Positions 52,829 to 61,510 of a stretch of 64,000 bases of DNA are shown one piece after another. Made by a program: the position numbers and the translations under genes. This stretch comes from CAYILR01 sp964364175 (lineage in GTDB: Bacteria; Bdellovibrionota; UBA1018). The stretch spans positions 1 through 64,000 of the forward strand of contig CAYILR010000010.1 of the NCBI GenBank assembly GCA_964364175.1, given 5' to 3'. The notes below the pieces were generated by a model. That model did not search any database. It worked only from the letters and a program-made list of their open reading frames with translations, and was not told the origin of the DNA. Position 1 is the first letter of the stretch, and each line of letters starts with the position of its first letter.

Positions 52829-54334
52829 TTGAATACTCACTATTATATCCATGGGCAATTTATTCAGGCGCAAGATCCTAATGGAGAGTGGGTTGCGAAA
52901 AGTCCGGCGGATTTGTCTGATGTTCTGGGCACAATTCGCTATTCCTACCGAGCAGTGGAAGACGCTGTGACGTCAGCGCGCCAAGCCATCCCGGGTTGGA
53001 GAAAAAAATCTTTTTTTGAAAGAGCTGAATTCATCAAAAAATATCAGGACGCGATCAAACGCAGGAGCGTAGAGCTGACGAAGCTGCTAGCAAAGGAGGT
53101 GGGCAAACCTCTTTGGGAGTCTGAGTTAGAGATCAAGCAGACTTTGGAAATCATCGACTTTTTTTTAGAAAAAAAAACCTACTCGAGCGTAGATGAAATC
53201 GAAGTTTCGGATCCATTGCCTGGATCAGCGGGATTTCATCGCCAAAAGCCTTTGGGTGTGGTGGCTGTTATTTCTCCATTCAACACCCCCGCAAAAATTT
53301 CGTCCGCTCACATGATTCCAGCTCTGATGACCGGGAATACAGTGATTCACAAGCCCTCCGAGAAGGCGACACTATTTTCCTTGATGCTCGCCGAGTGCAT
53401 TCACGAAGCGGGATTCCCTCCTGGAGTTTACAATTTGGTTGCGGGAGACAAAGAGGTAGGTCGTCGCCTGAGCGCGCATGAGGGCGTGCAGGCAGTTTTT
53501 TTTGCAGGTTCATACGACACAGGTTTGAGAATTAAACAAGAGACCTTGCAACAGTATTGGAAATTTTTGGCGCTAGAAATGGGTGGAAAAAACCCGATGA
53601 TCGTTTGCAAAGATGCAGCGATTGAATCTGCGCTTCAAGCAGCGATTGTCGGAGCATTCATGAGTACGGGCCAGAGATGCAGCGCCACAAGCCGCATTTT
53701 GGTTGAGCGTAGTTTGATGGATGAGTTTGTTTCCAAATTTCATGCGGCATCCAAGCGATTTAGCATTGATCATCCGCTGAAAAATCCGTTTATGGGACCC
53801 TTGATTGATGCGCTATCCGTAGATCGATTTCTAAAATTCCACGCTATAGCGATTCGCGAAGGTGGGGAGTTTGTCATGCGGGGTAAAACTTTGGAATTAG
53901 AGAAGCAAGGCCATTACGTGACACCTGCGGTCTGTCGATTCAAAGACTATACAGCGGACGCACTCAAGAAAAGTGTGTTCCACCAGACTGAATTTTTTGC
54001 ACCGATGGTGAGTTTGATTCCGTTTGATGATTTGGATCATGCGCTGTCTCTGGCGGGTGCAAGTCAGTATGGGCTCGTGGCTAGTGTTTTCACCCAGAGC
54101 AAAGAGACCTTTGAGCAGGCTTATGAGCAGCTTGAATATGGGATGATTTATTGGAACAAGGCGACAGTGGGTTCGTCGAACCGATTGCCCTATGGAGGTT
54201 GGAAAAAAAGTGGCAATCATCGCCCCATGGGATCAGAAGCGCCGATTCATTGCATGGCCTCAGTAGCTGTATTGCACGCTCAGCCTGAGTCCGGCGCGGG
54301 ACAGAATTATCCAGGTCTGAACTGGCAGAAATAA
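52829..54334 (+). CDS. aldehyde dehydrogenase, succinylglutamate-semialdehyde-dehydrogenase-like
   Basis: 501 residues from TTG 52829, with GAGGAGG a few bases upstream. NAD(P)+-dependent aldehyde dehydrogenase fold. Catalytic Cys lies in TGQRCSAT (near 286), Glu in LEMGGKN (near 252), and the NAD loop in FFAGSYDTG. C-terminal YWNKATVGSSNRLPYGGWKKSGNHRP is closest to AstD of arginine catabolism. No other ast genes are nearby, so the aldehyde substrate is uncertain. A strong terminator follows. Confidence 0.85.
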   Translation: MNTHYYIHGQFIQAQDPNGEWVAKSPADLSDVLGTIRYSYRAVEDAVTSARQAIPGWRKKSFFERAEFIKKYQDAIKRRSVELTKLLAKEVGKPLWESELEIKQTLEIIDFFLEKKTYSSVDEIEVSDPLPGSAGFHRQKPLGVVAVISPFNTPAKISSAHMIPALMTGNTVIHKPSEKATLFSLMLAECIHEAGFPPGVYNLVAGDKEVGRRLSAHEGVQAVFFAGSYDTGLRIKQETLQQYWKFLALEMGGKNPMIVCKDAAIESALQAAIVGAFMSTGQRCSATSRILVERSLMDEFVSKFHAASKRFSIDHPLKNPFMGPLIDALSVDRFLKFHAIAIREGGEFVMRGKTLELEKQGHYVTPAVCRFKDYTADALKKSVFHQTEFFAPMVSLIPFDDLDHALSLAGASQYGLVASVFTQSKETFEQAYEQLEYGMIYWNKATVGSSNRLPYGGWKKSGNHRPMGSEAPIHCMASVAVLHAQPESGAGQNYPGLNWQK

Positions 54335-54363
54335 AAAAAGACGCCTTTTGGGGCGTCTTTTTT
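54334..54363. terminator. bidirectional intrinsic terminator
   Basis: GACGCC (54340-54345) and GGCGTC (54352-54357), flanked by an A-run on one side and TTTTTT on the other. It can serve both the aldehyde dehydrogenase gene and the convergent cold-shock gene. Confidence 0.9.
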
Positions 54364-54385
54364 CATCAATTAATTTAAAATAGTT

Positions 54386-54613
54386 CTACTGATTCATCGC
54401 TTGTTCAGCTTTGGTCACGTTTGAAGCCTGAGGACCTTTTGGGCCATCAATCAAGTCAAACATCACGCGCTGACCTTCGGCTAGAGTCTTGAAACCATCG
54501 CCTTGAATCGCGCTATAGTGAACAAAAATGTCACGATCGACGCCATCGACTTGGATAAAACCATAACCTTTACTGTCGTTAAACCATTTTACAGATCCAG
54601 ATGTTGCAGCCAT
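54386..54613 (-). CDS. cold-shock domain protein
   Basis: 75 residues. A single cold-shock domain with both RNA-binding motifs: KGYGFIQ (RNP1, about 15-21) and IFVHYSAI (RNP2, about 29-36), and the start SGSVKWFNDSKGYGF. It binds single-stranded nucleic acid and acts as an RNA chaperone. A GGGGG-containing ribosome binding site lies about 12 bases upstream. It is convergent with the aldehyde dehydrogenase gene. Whether cold-induced cannot be told from sequence. Confidence 0.95.
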   Translation of the reverse strand: MAATSGSVKWFNDSKGYGFIQVDGVDRDIFVHYSAIQGDGFKTLAEGQRVMFDLIDGPKGPQASNVTKAEQAMNQ

Positions 54614-54705
54614 TAAAGAAGTACCCCCTTGCGAGCTAATAAATAATACGACTACGGCCCTAGCCTAAACGTCACGCTTCCAAATGGTCAAACAAAAAAT
54701 GAAAA

Positions 54706-54730
54706 GGGCGACTCTTTTTTTGAGTCGCCC
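54706..54730 (-). terminator. terminator of the Q/N/M-rich protein gene
   Basis: GGGCGACTC, A7 loop, GAGTCGCCC, then TTTTC on the minus strand: a perfect 9-bp stem 31 bases past the stop codon of the upstream minus-strand gene. Confidence 0.9.
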
Positions 54731-54760
54731 GATTCGAATTTTAGATTTTTGTTTTAAAAC

Positions 54761-55828
54761 TTAGAACCAGTTTCTTCCAGTTCCAGTGACAGCGGGTCCG
54801 TAAGGATTTGCCACCAAAGGATTCACATAGTTATTGTTGGGAGCGTAGTTGTTACCAGGCTGTTGTGTGTTGTTCGCCTGATTTGACTGCTGATACATTT
54901 GCTGGTTCATTTGATCCATCATTTTTTGCATCATTTGATCTTGCTGTTGCTGAAATCTTTGTTTTTGGAGATCAGCGCGTTGAGCAACCATGGAGGCCTG
55001 TTGAAGGGCCATCATTTGGTTTTGTGACGATAATCGAGCTGCGTTACAGTTCGCCATCGACTCAATTCCCCAGCCCATGCAGGGTTGCATCGCGTTGGTT
55101 TGAATAGCACTCATGGCTTCCATGTAGGCGATCATGAATTGAGGGTTACTCATCATTCCGCCTTGGGCAGAAGCTAATAGAGTTTGTTGTCGGAAATTCG
55201 AGATATCATCTCGGATTTCTCGTGCCATGGAAGAGCTTAATCCAGGAATTTTGAGAGCTCGCTCTAAAGTTGCAATCACTACGCGGTTTTTGCTGGGGGA
55301 GTCTTTGAGGAGATCGGCTTGCTTAGCCGCAATGTCTTTCATCAAAAGAGCGACTTTGTTGGCGCCCGACATTTCGGAATCCTTGGCGGCTTTCAGGTTT
55401 TCGCTGTCGCCTGCCCAGTCCATCAAAGCTTCTTTGACATCGTCGAGTTCTGCTTTATCGGCAGCGGCCTCGATATCTTTTCTGAATTTTTGAAGCTCTA
55501 TCGAAGCGCTTTTGCTGTCTAATTTTTTGATGATTCGATCGATTTCGATATTTGAAAGCTCATTGTTTTCTACCAAGATTCGAAGCGCTTGGCCGGCAAC
55601 AGTGATTTCGTCTTCTGATTTGTAACAGTGATCTACCTGCCAGCGAGCATTGGATAGTTGCTCTGGGGTGACTGGCTGTGCGGCTGCCGCAGGAGCGCGA
55701 TCGATGCTTGCGCAGCTATCACCCTGTGACACTAGGGTAAAGTCTGATACTCCCGTAGTGACGGCAAGGCTCAGAGGCAATAAGTTAAAAGCCAAAACCA
55801 GGATCCAATTTTTCTTTGAACGACTCAT
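54761..55828 (-). CDS. exported protein with Q/N/M-rich C-terminus, unknown function
   Basis: 355 residues from ATG 55828 (GAGAGG eight bases upstream). Signal peptide WILVLAFNLLPLSLAVTT. The middle is helical and acidic (ELQKFRKDIEAAADKAELDDVKEALMDW). The last 110 residues are dominated by Gln, Asn and Met (MMQKMMDQMNQQMYQQ, NNTQQPGNNYAPNNNY), a low-complexity, prion-like composition. No family recognised. It is a stand-alone gene with its own strong terminator. Confidence 0.68.
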   Translation of the reverse strand: MSRSKKNWILVLAFNLLPLSLAVTTGVSDFTLVSQGDSCASIDRAPAAAAQPVTPEQLSNARWQVDHCYKSEDEITVAGQALRILVENNELSNIEIDRIIKKLDSKSASIELQKFRKDIEAAADKAELDDVKEALMDWAGDSENLKAAKDSEMSGANKVALLMKDIAAKQADLLKDSPSKNRVVIATLERALKIPGLSSSMAREIRDDISNFRQQTLLASAQGGMMSNPQFMIAYMEAMSAIQTNAMQPCMGWGIESMANCNAARLSSQNQMMALQQASMVAQRADLQKQRFQQQQDQMMQKMMDQMNQQMYQQSNQANNTQQPGNNYAPNNNYVNPLVANPYGPAVTGTGRNWF

Positions 55829-56013
55829 AAATAAACCTCTCACTCAGTTAAACAAACTGATTGTTCTCTCAGGGATAGATATAGCAAGCGGCGGGCCAAC
55901 TATTTCATTTACCAACCCCTCAATTTGATTGAATATTACTGACAGGCATGTGTCTTTTAAGTAGTGAGTTGTCTAAAAGTTAGGCAGTTTTTAGGTTATT
56001 TTAGAGAGTGTGT

Positions 56014-57063
56014 ATGAAACTAAAATCATTGAGACCCGCGGATCAATACGGCCTCCAGAGGGTCATTAAGCCCGCAGACGTGTTACCCCAGCAAGCTGAC
56101 AAACTTGATCCTAGTCTGCCCATCGCCGAAGACGAGATTTTGATTGAAGTGGAATGCCTCAATATTGATTCGGCTAGTTTTAAGCAGATTTCGGTAGCTT
56201 GTGGGGGAGACCTAGCAAAAATCACACATCATATAGAGGAGCTCGTCACGAGTCGGGGCAAGCAACATAATCGGGTCACCGGTTCTGGCGGGATGCTGAT
56301 TGGAAGGGTTGCTGAGGTTGGACCTCAGTTTCCTGTAAAAGAAAAGCCTGTTTCCGTTGGAGATCGGGTCGCTACACTCGTTTCGTTGTCTTTGACCCCA
56401 CTGGAAATTCGGAAGATTAAGCAAATCCTTCCTGAGATCGATCGAGTTGAAATGGAGGGGCATGCGATTCTTTTTGCCTCAGGTATTTTCGCTGTCTTGC
56501 CTCAGGATATCCCCGATAAAGTAGCCCTTGCTGTTTTAGACGTAGCGGGTGCTCCTGCTCAGACGCGAAAAATCGTCCAACCCGGCCAGACAGTTGTTGT
56601 TGTGGGTGGCGGTGGAAAGTCTGGCTTGCTTTGCCTCTATGAGGCTAAGCAAAAAAAGGGCGTTACAACGATTGCTGTTGAGTACTCGAGGGAAGCAGTC
56701 GCAAGGCTAGAAAAATTATCATTCGTGGATCACGCAGTGCAAGCCGATGCCACAAAAGGCATTGAGGTCATGAACAAAATTAGCAAGCTCACCCGTGGAA
56801 AGCTTGCTGATGTAGTCATCAATGTTGCTAATGTGCCCGAGACAGAGATGGCCTGTATCCTTTCGTGTAAAAACAAGGGCCTGGTTTATTTTTTCAGTAT
56901 GGCGACCAGTTTTACGCGAGCCGCCCTCGGTGCGGAGGGTGTCGGAGCTGACGTTGAGTTGATGATCGGGAATGGGTATACTGAGGGTCATGCAGAAGTG
57001 GCCTTGAATTTGATTCGACAAAGCTCAGAATTGCGTGAAATTTTTGAGACAACATACGCATGA
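56014..57063 (+). CDS. kdd: L-erythro-3,5-diaminohexanoate dehydrogenase
   Basis: 349 residues from ATG 56014 (GAGAG five bases upstream); a GTG at 56008 is in frame. It oxidises 3,5-diaminohexanoate to 5-amino-3-oxohexanoate, the step after lysine 5,6-aminomutase. The NAD motif VVVVGGGGKSGLLCLYEA is clear and CLNIDSASFKQI is typical of Kdd. The kamDE genes follow immediately, which confirms the assignment. kce, kal and kamA are not in the window. Confidence 0.93.
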   Translation: MKLKSLRPADQYGLQRVIKPADVLPQQADKLDPSLPIAEDEILIEVECLNIDSASFKQISVACGGDLAKITHHIEELVTSRGKQHNRVTGSGGMLIGRVAEVGPQFPVKEKPVSVGDRVATLVSLSLTPLEIRKIKQILPEIDRVEMEGHAILFASGIFAVLPQDIPDKVALAVLDVAGAPAQTRKIVQPGQTVVVVGGGGKSGLLCLYEAKQKKGVTTIAVEYSREAVARLEKLSFVDHAVQADATKGIEVMNKISKLTRGKLADVVINVANVPETEMACILSCKNKGLVYFFSMATSFTRAALGAEGVGADVELMIGNGYTEGHAEVALNLIRQSSELREIFETTYA

Positions 57064-57079
57064 AGGTAAAAAAAAACTC

Positions 57080-58645
57080 GTGTCCCATTTGAAATTGAAT
57101 CAAAAGAAGGTTGTTCGTTGTCGTGCGCTTGCCAAGCAAATTGCTGTGCCTATTGAGGAGATGATTCAAAAAAACACGACAGTTTCTATTGAGAGAGCCT
57201 CACTGCGGCTAATTGGGGTGAATGGAGCCACTCTACGTGGGGAACAGTTTTTTCCGGACGTCAATTTCATTGTTGAAGACATTCGAAATGAAGGTGGGCT
57301 AGCTCAGGGTGCGTTGTTTTGGTTTGCGAATGGATTAATTCAAACAGGTTTAGATGTGCATACGCTTGCAGCTGAATTGGCACAGGGCAAAATCAAACTG
57401 ACCCAGCTTAAAAAAGCCTCTCATAAGGAAATCCAAACCAAAGCGCTCAAGCTCTGCCGTGAAGGGAAAGCCTGGCTAGAAAAAAGCAAAAAAAATCGCG
57501 ATCAGATTCGCAAAAAAACAAAAGACACCTTTGATCCCAAAGGAAAAAACGGTCCTCTTTTATATGTCATTGTTGCAACAGGGAATATCTATGACGATGT
57601 GATTCAAGCGCGTGCAGCAGCGCAAGCGGGGGCAGATGCGATTGCTGTGATTCGCAGTACCGCCCAGTCACTCTTGGACTATGTACCTCATGGAGCAACG
57701 ACCGAGGGATTTGGTGGAACCTACGCCACACAGGAGAATTTCAGGATTATGCGTGAGGCTCTCGATGACGAGAGTCAGAAGCTCAAGCGCTACATCCGAC
57801 TGACCAACTATTGCTCGGGCTTGTGCATGGCTGAGATCGCTGCATTGGGCGCGGTTGAGCGATTAGATTTTTTGCTGAATGATGCAATGTACGGAATTTT
57901 GTTTCGCGATATCAATCCACGCCGTACTTTGATTGATCAGCATTTCTCTAGACGAATTATTGCTCTTTCAAAAATAGTGATTCATACCGGCGAAGACAAC
58001 TACCTCACTACTTCCGATGCACTTGAAAATGGACACCAGGTTTTGGCATCACAGTTCATCAACGAACGTTTTGCTCTGAATGCCAAAATGACAACGGACC
58101 AGATGGGTCTTGGGCACGCCCAAGAAATGAATCCAGAGCATCCCAATGTTTTCTTGTACGAAATCGCGCGGGCGCAGATGACTCGGGATATTTTTCCCAC
58201 ATCGCCGATCAAATTCATGCCGCCGACACGCTACAAGTGTGGTGATATTTTTTATAGTCACCTGATGGATGCGATGTTTAATTTTGTTGGAGTCCTCACG
58301 GGGCAGACGATTCAACTTTTGGGGATGGCGACAGAAGCCATGCACACGCCACTACTTCAAGACCGTTGGATGAGCATTAAGAATGCCAAATATATTTTTG
58401 GTGGAGCAAAGGATCTTGGAAAAGAGTTTCAATTCAAGTCGGGTGGTGTGATTGAAAAATGGGCAGATCAAGTTCTCAACGATACTTTGAAGCATCTTGA
58501 GATAATTCACAAAAAAGGGCTTTTCAAAGCGATCGAACAAAAAGCGTTTGCAGAAGTCAGCCGTACGGAAACGGGAGGAAAGGGATTCAACGGAGTGATC
58601 GAGAAAGCTCCGGATTACGTCAATCCTTTTTTCGAGTTGCTATGA
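57080..58645 (+). CDS. kamD: lysine 5,6-aminomutase alpha subunit
   Basis: 521 residues from GTG 57080, with GAAGG about ten bases upstream; a GTG at 57035 would overlap kdd. With KamE it moves the terminal amino group of beta-lysine (or D-lysine) using adenosylcobalamin and PLP. Family sequences such as GVNGATLRGEQFFPDVNFIV, QARAAAQAGADAIAVIRSTAQSLLDYVP and the TIM-barrel core are present. Overlaps kamE by four bases. Confidence 0.95.
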   Translation: MSHLKLNQKKVVRCRALAKQIAVPIEEMIQKNTTVSIERASLRLIGVNGATLRGEQFFPDVNFIVEDIRNEGGLAQGALFWFANGLIQTGLDVHTLAAELAQGKIKLTQLKKASHKEIQTKALKLCREGKAWLEKSKKNRDQIRKKTKDTFDPKGKNGPLLYVIVATGNIYDDVIQARAAAQAGADAIAVIRSTAQSLLDYVPHGATTEGFGGTYATQENFRIMREALDDESQKLKRYIRLTNYCSGLCMAEIAALGAVERLDFLLNDAMYGILFRDINPRRTLIDQHFSRRIIALSKIVIHTGEDNYLTTSDALENGHQVLASQFINERFALNAKMTTDQMGLGHAQEMNPEHPNVFLYEIARAQMTRDIFPTSPIKFMPPTRYKCGDIFYSHLMDAMFNFVGVLTGQTIQLLGMATEAMHTPLLQDRWMSIKNAKYIFGGAKDLGKEFQFKSGGVIEKWADQVLNDTLKHLEIIHKKGLFKAIEQKAFAEVSRTETGGKGFNGVIEKAPDYVNPFFELL

Positions 58646-59421
58646 GTACAGAAACAACACCAGGACCCAAAAAAGTAGATCTTCAACACCTCAAGCCCTA
58701 TGGCGACATTATGGGGGATGGAACGATTCAGATTGCGTTCACTTTGCCCGTGGAGCCATCGCCCGAAGCACGAGAGGCAGCTTATCAGCTGGCTCAAAAA
58801 ATTGGTCTCGAACCCATCAAAATTGCAACGATGGAAAAAGCCGCAGATGGTTTTGCTTTTTTTGTCATTTACGGAAACATCAAGCATGCGATTGATTTTA
58901 CACAAATTCATGTGATCAAAGTCGATTCACAGAAGCGATCTCGCGATGAAATCGACGAGTTGATTGAAAAAGAATTCAAACGCAAAATTGTCGTTTTGGG
59001 AGCTTGCACGGGATACGATGCGCACACCGTCGGAATCGATGCAATCATTAATATGAAAGGGTTTGCGGGCGATTACGGCCTCGAGCGCTATCGTTGGATT
59101 TCGGCCAAAAACCTGGGTGCACAGGTTCTCAATGACGATCTTTTAAAACTTGCCATCGAACACAAGGCCGACGCAATATTGGTTTCGAAGGTCGTGACTC
59201 AACACGATATTCATCTGGATGATATGAAGGATCTGATGGTGAAAGCAGAAAAAATGGGACTCTCAGACAAGGTTGTTTTTGTCGCAGGTGGACCTCGAGT
59301 GACTCATCCGATGGCACTTGAGTATGGATTTTCTGCAGGATTTGGTCCCGGCACCAAGCCGTCCGAAGTGGCGAGTTTTATTGTGGATGAACTTTTGAGA
59401 AGGCGGAAACAGAAGAAATGA
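58642..59421 (+). CDS. kamE: lysine 5,6-aminomutase beta subunit
   Basis: 259 residues. The C-terminal B12-binding domain has GYDAHTVGIDAIINMKGF, with the cobalamin His128. Lys139, 11 residues later, corresponds to the PLP-binding Lys144 (11 after His133) of the clostridial enzyme, so it should be active. The N-terminal domain (20-100) joins the alpha subunit. The start and stop overlap their neighbours by four bases. Confidence 0.95.
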   Translation: MSTETTPGPKKVDLQHLKPYGDIMGDGTIQIAFTLPVEPSPEAREAAYQLAQKIGLEPIKIATMEKAADGFAFFVIYGNIKHAIDFTQIHVIKVDSQKRSRDEIDELIEKEFKRKIVVLGACTGYDAHTVGIDAIINMKGFAGDYGLERYRWISAKNLGAQVLNDDLLKLAIEHKADAILVSKVVTQHDIHLDDMKDLMVKAEKMGLSDKVVFVAGGPRVTHPMALEYGFSAGFGPGTKPSEVASFIVDELLRRRKQKK

Positions 59422-60329
59422 CTTCCGCAACACTCCAGTCCGAACTCGTCGGGCGTGAAAAAGAGTCTGCTCAGATCAGAGCCTGCATTGAGATGAGGCG
59501 CAACGTCCTACTTGAAGGACCGGTAGGTGTGGGCAAAACTCAGTTGGCGCAAGTGATCACGGAATCTTTGGGGCGTCCCTGGATCCGAGTGGATGGAGAC
59601 AATCGATTTACTGAACAAAAGCTCACGGGTTGGTTTGATCCTCCGACAGTGGTCAAAAAAGGATTCACTTGGGATTCTTTTTTTTCAGGCCCGCTTGTCG
59701 AGGCGATGAAAAAAGGCGCGGTACTATTTATCAATGAGTTCAATCGTCTACCAGAAGGTGTGCAAAATCTGCTTCTTCCCGCAATTGATGAGAGATTGAT
59801 TCAAATTCCGCGCTTAGGTGAGATTCGTGCTCACGAGAATTTTGCAGTGATTGCTACACAAAATCCGAGAGATTTTGTAGCGACTACTCATCTGAGTGAG
59901 GCGTTGTTGGATCGATTCGAGTGGATTCAGCTGGGTTATCAGAGTGAAGAGGACGAGAGAAAGATCGTCCTTTCGAAGCTCGCAGATTTTGGGATTGTTA
60001 ATGCACAAAGTCTACAGGTGGTTGAGGCAGCCGTTCGCCTAGTTAGACTCACGCGGACGCATAGCCGGATTCGAAGGGGAGCGTCTATTCGTGCAGCGAT
60101 TGGCGTGGCGGAGTTGACTCTGGCTTTTTTAAAGCAGAAGCAACATTTAAAAGAGGCTTTTTTGAATGCAGTCTTGATGGCCTTGCCGACACGAATTGAG
60201 CTGGATCGTGATTCGGACACGGCTTCAGGCACTTCGCAAGAGGAACTCGAGGCCTTGCTGCGTTCCTTGGTTGCGTTAGCTTTTGATCCTGCGCAGTCCA
60301 ATGCTGATTCGAGTGAAAAAAAAAAGTAA
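59418..60329 (+). CDS. MoxR-family AAA+ ATPase linked to lysine 5,6-aminomutase
   Basis: 303 residues. Walker A GPVGVGKTQLA (near 35-45), Walker B VLFINEFNR, sensor 1 ATQNP, and the MoxR-type sensor-2 region RRGASIRA. MoxR ATPases work with VWA proteins as chaperones that activate metal or cofactor enzymes. The four-base overlap with kamE and the adjacent VWA gene suggest it activates or repairs KamDE, by analogy with CbbQ/CbbO; this is inference. The gene ends in a run of ten A whose in-frame A-AAA-AAG heptamer, followed by TAA, matches the dnaX frameshift signal. Confidence 0.88.
   Translation: MTSATLQSELVGREKESAQIRACIEMRRNVLLEGPVGVGKTQLAQVITESLGRPWIRVDGDNRFTEQKLTGWFDPPTVVKKGFTWDSFFSGPLVEAMKKGAVLFINEFNRLPEGVQNLLLPAIDERLIQIPRLGEIRAHENFAVIATQNPRDFVATTHLSEALLDRFEWIQLGYQSEEDERKIVLSKLADFGIVNAQSLQVVEAAVRLVRLTRTHSRIRRGASIRAAIGVAELTLAFLKQKQHLKEAFLNAVLMALPTRIELDRDSDTASGTSQEELEALLRSLVALAFDPAQSNADSSEKKK
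60316..60329 (+). other. dnaX-type -1 frameshift heptamer at the end of the MoxR gene
   Basis: A10 (60316-60325) then G. In the MoxR frame the last sense codons are AAA AAG preceded by A: A AAA AAG (60320-60326), then TAA (60327-60329). A -1 shift enters a frame that stays open through the whole VWA gene to 61294, giving a predicted 625-residue fusion. Nearby stimulators are weak: the hairpin CTCGC/GCGAG (60361-60383) is about 35 bases downstream. Confidence 0.55.
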
Positions 60330-60373
60330 AAGATAGCACCGCTACGAAACAAGAAAATTCCTCGCCGAATTTG

Positions 60374-61294
60374 ATGCAGCGAGCGCCGATTGTTTTTTTG
60401 CCCCCAGAAATGATTCAGTCACTCAATCCAGAAATGTCCAACGCTGAAGGTTCAGAGGATCAGCTCGACGGGTTGAGCGCATGGGATGTAGCCATGCGGT
60501 ATCACGAGCTCAAATCAAAAAAATCACTCAAACATCGTGCTCCTGAGCTGAGGGCGCTCTCTGTACGTGCTGTGATGCAAAGGGCGCAAGCGGTGATGGG
60601 CTCCGTTACTCATCCAGTTCGGCCCGCTCTTAGTTTGTGGAACGAAGTACCGCACCAAGCGCTCGATCCGGAAATCGACGTCGAGGAGACCCTCGAAGCC
60701 AGCGGGGCTGCGACGGATGAAGTTTGGATGAACTATAGAATCAAAACCGCTCAATCAGTCGTGGTAGCTCTCGACACGAGCCTTTCGATGACGGGGGATA
60801 AGTTGGCTTTGACTGCGGTGGCTCTTGCCGTGGTCTTACTTCAGTTTCCAGAAGATCCGGTGGGGATGATCGCGTTTGAGAATGAAGCGACGATCCTGAA
60901 GCATCACGACGAGAAAGTTTCAGTTGAAAAATTGATTGCGCGGTTCTTGGATGTACCTTGCCAGGGTTACACACACCTCGAAGAGGGAATGAAATCAGCA
61001 CTGAGGATGTGTACCAAGATGCGACGACGAGGTGTTAGCCCCCCGTCTGTGATTTTACTGACGGATGGCAAATATACAGCAGGCCGAGATCCGAGCTATT
61101 TAGCCTCTCGCTTTGAGCATTTGGTTGTGGTTAAAATGGGTAAGGACCGTGCGGGCACCCCCCTTTGTAGGGATTTGGCCCAGCGCGGACATGGCCAGCT
61201 CAAGGAGGTCTCTGAGCTTGAACAACTCCCGTCAGCCATGTACTCCATTGTTAAAGAACTGCTCCGGGGGCAATCCAAGCGGAGCATTGCATGA
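60374..61294 (+). CDS. VWA-domain protein, partner of the MoxR ATPase
   Basis: 306 residues from ATG 60374 (or TTG 60371). Neither has a ribosome binding site. The VWA fold spans about 125-300. The MIDAS motif is complete: DTSLSM (DxSxS), the Thr of GYTHLEE and the Asp of LLTDG. The N-terminal part (1-125) is a helical linker. The gap to the MoxR gene is only 44 bp and has no stop in the VWA frame, so translation may come by -1 frameshift from the A10 run as well as, or instead of, its own start. Likely works with MoxR on KamDE. Confidence 0.85.
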   Translation: MQRAPIVFLPPEMIQSLNPEMSNAEGSEDQLDGLSAWDVAMRYHELKSKKSLKHRAPELRALSVRAVMQRAQAVMGSVTHPVRPALSLWNEVPHQALDPEIDVEETLEASGAATDEVWMNYRIKTAQSVVVALDTSLSMTGDKLALTAVALAVVLLQFPEDPVGMIAFENEATILKHHDEKVSVEKLIARFLDVPCQGYTHLEEGMKSALRMCTKMRRRGVSPPSVILLTDGKYTAGRDPSYLASRFEHLVVVKMGKDRAGTPLCRDLAQRGHGQLKEVSELEQLPSAMYSIVKELLRGQSKRSIA

Positions 61295-61306
61295 GGAATT
61301 TGATAT

Positions 61307-61510
61307 ATGAAAGATGACTATAAAATAAAAAAAGAAACAGCGAATGTTTCAATTCAAGTCGAAAAGGAAATTGTCGAAGCACTGAAGGCGATGGAGACCT
61401 ACAGCAAACACACAGTTTCTGAAATCGCTAATACAGCGTTGAAACGCTATATTTCATCGCACAAGGATTTTTTGCCACCCGATTATAACAAGGGTAAATC
61501 GTCGTTCTGA
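61307..61510 (+). CDS. small ribbon-helix-helix-like protein
   Basis: 67 residues. An N-terminal beta strand (NVSIQVEKEIVEAL) then two helices (ALKAMETYSKHTVSEIANTALKRYISS) give a ribbon-helix-helix-like pattern. It could be a regulator of the lysine cluster that precedes it by 12 bp, but no operator is seen and the pattern is short. Its last 28 bp overlap the end of the convergent gene. Confidence 0.62.
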   Translation: MKDDYKIKKETANVSIQVEKEIVEALKAMETYSKHTVSEIANTALKRYISSHKDFLPPDYNKGKSSF

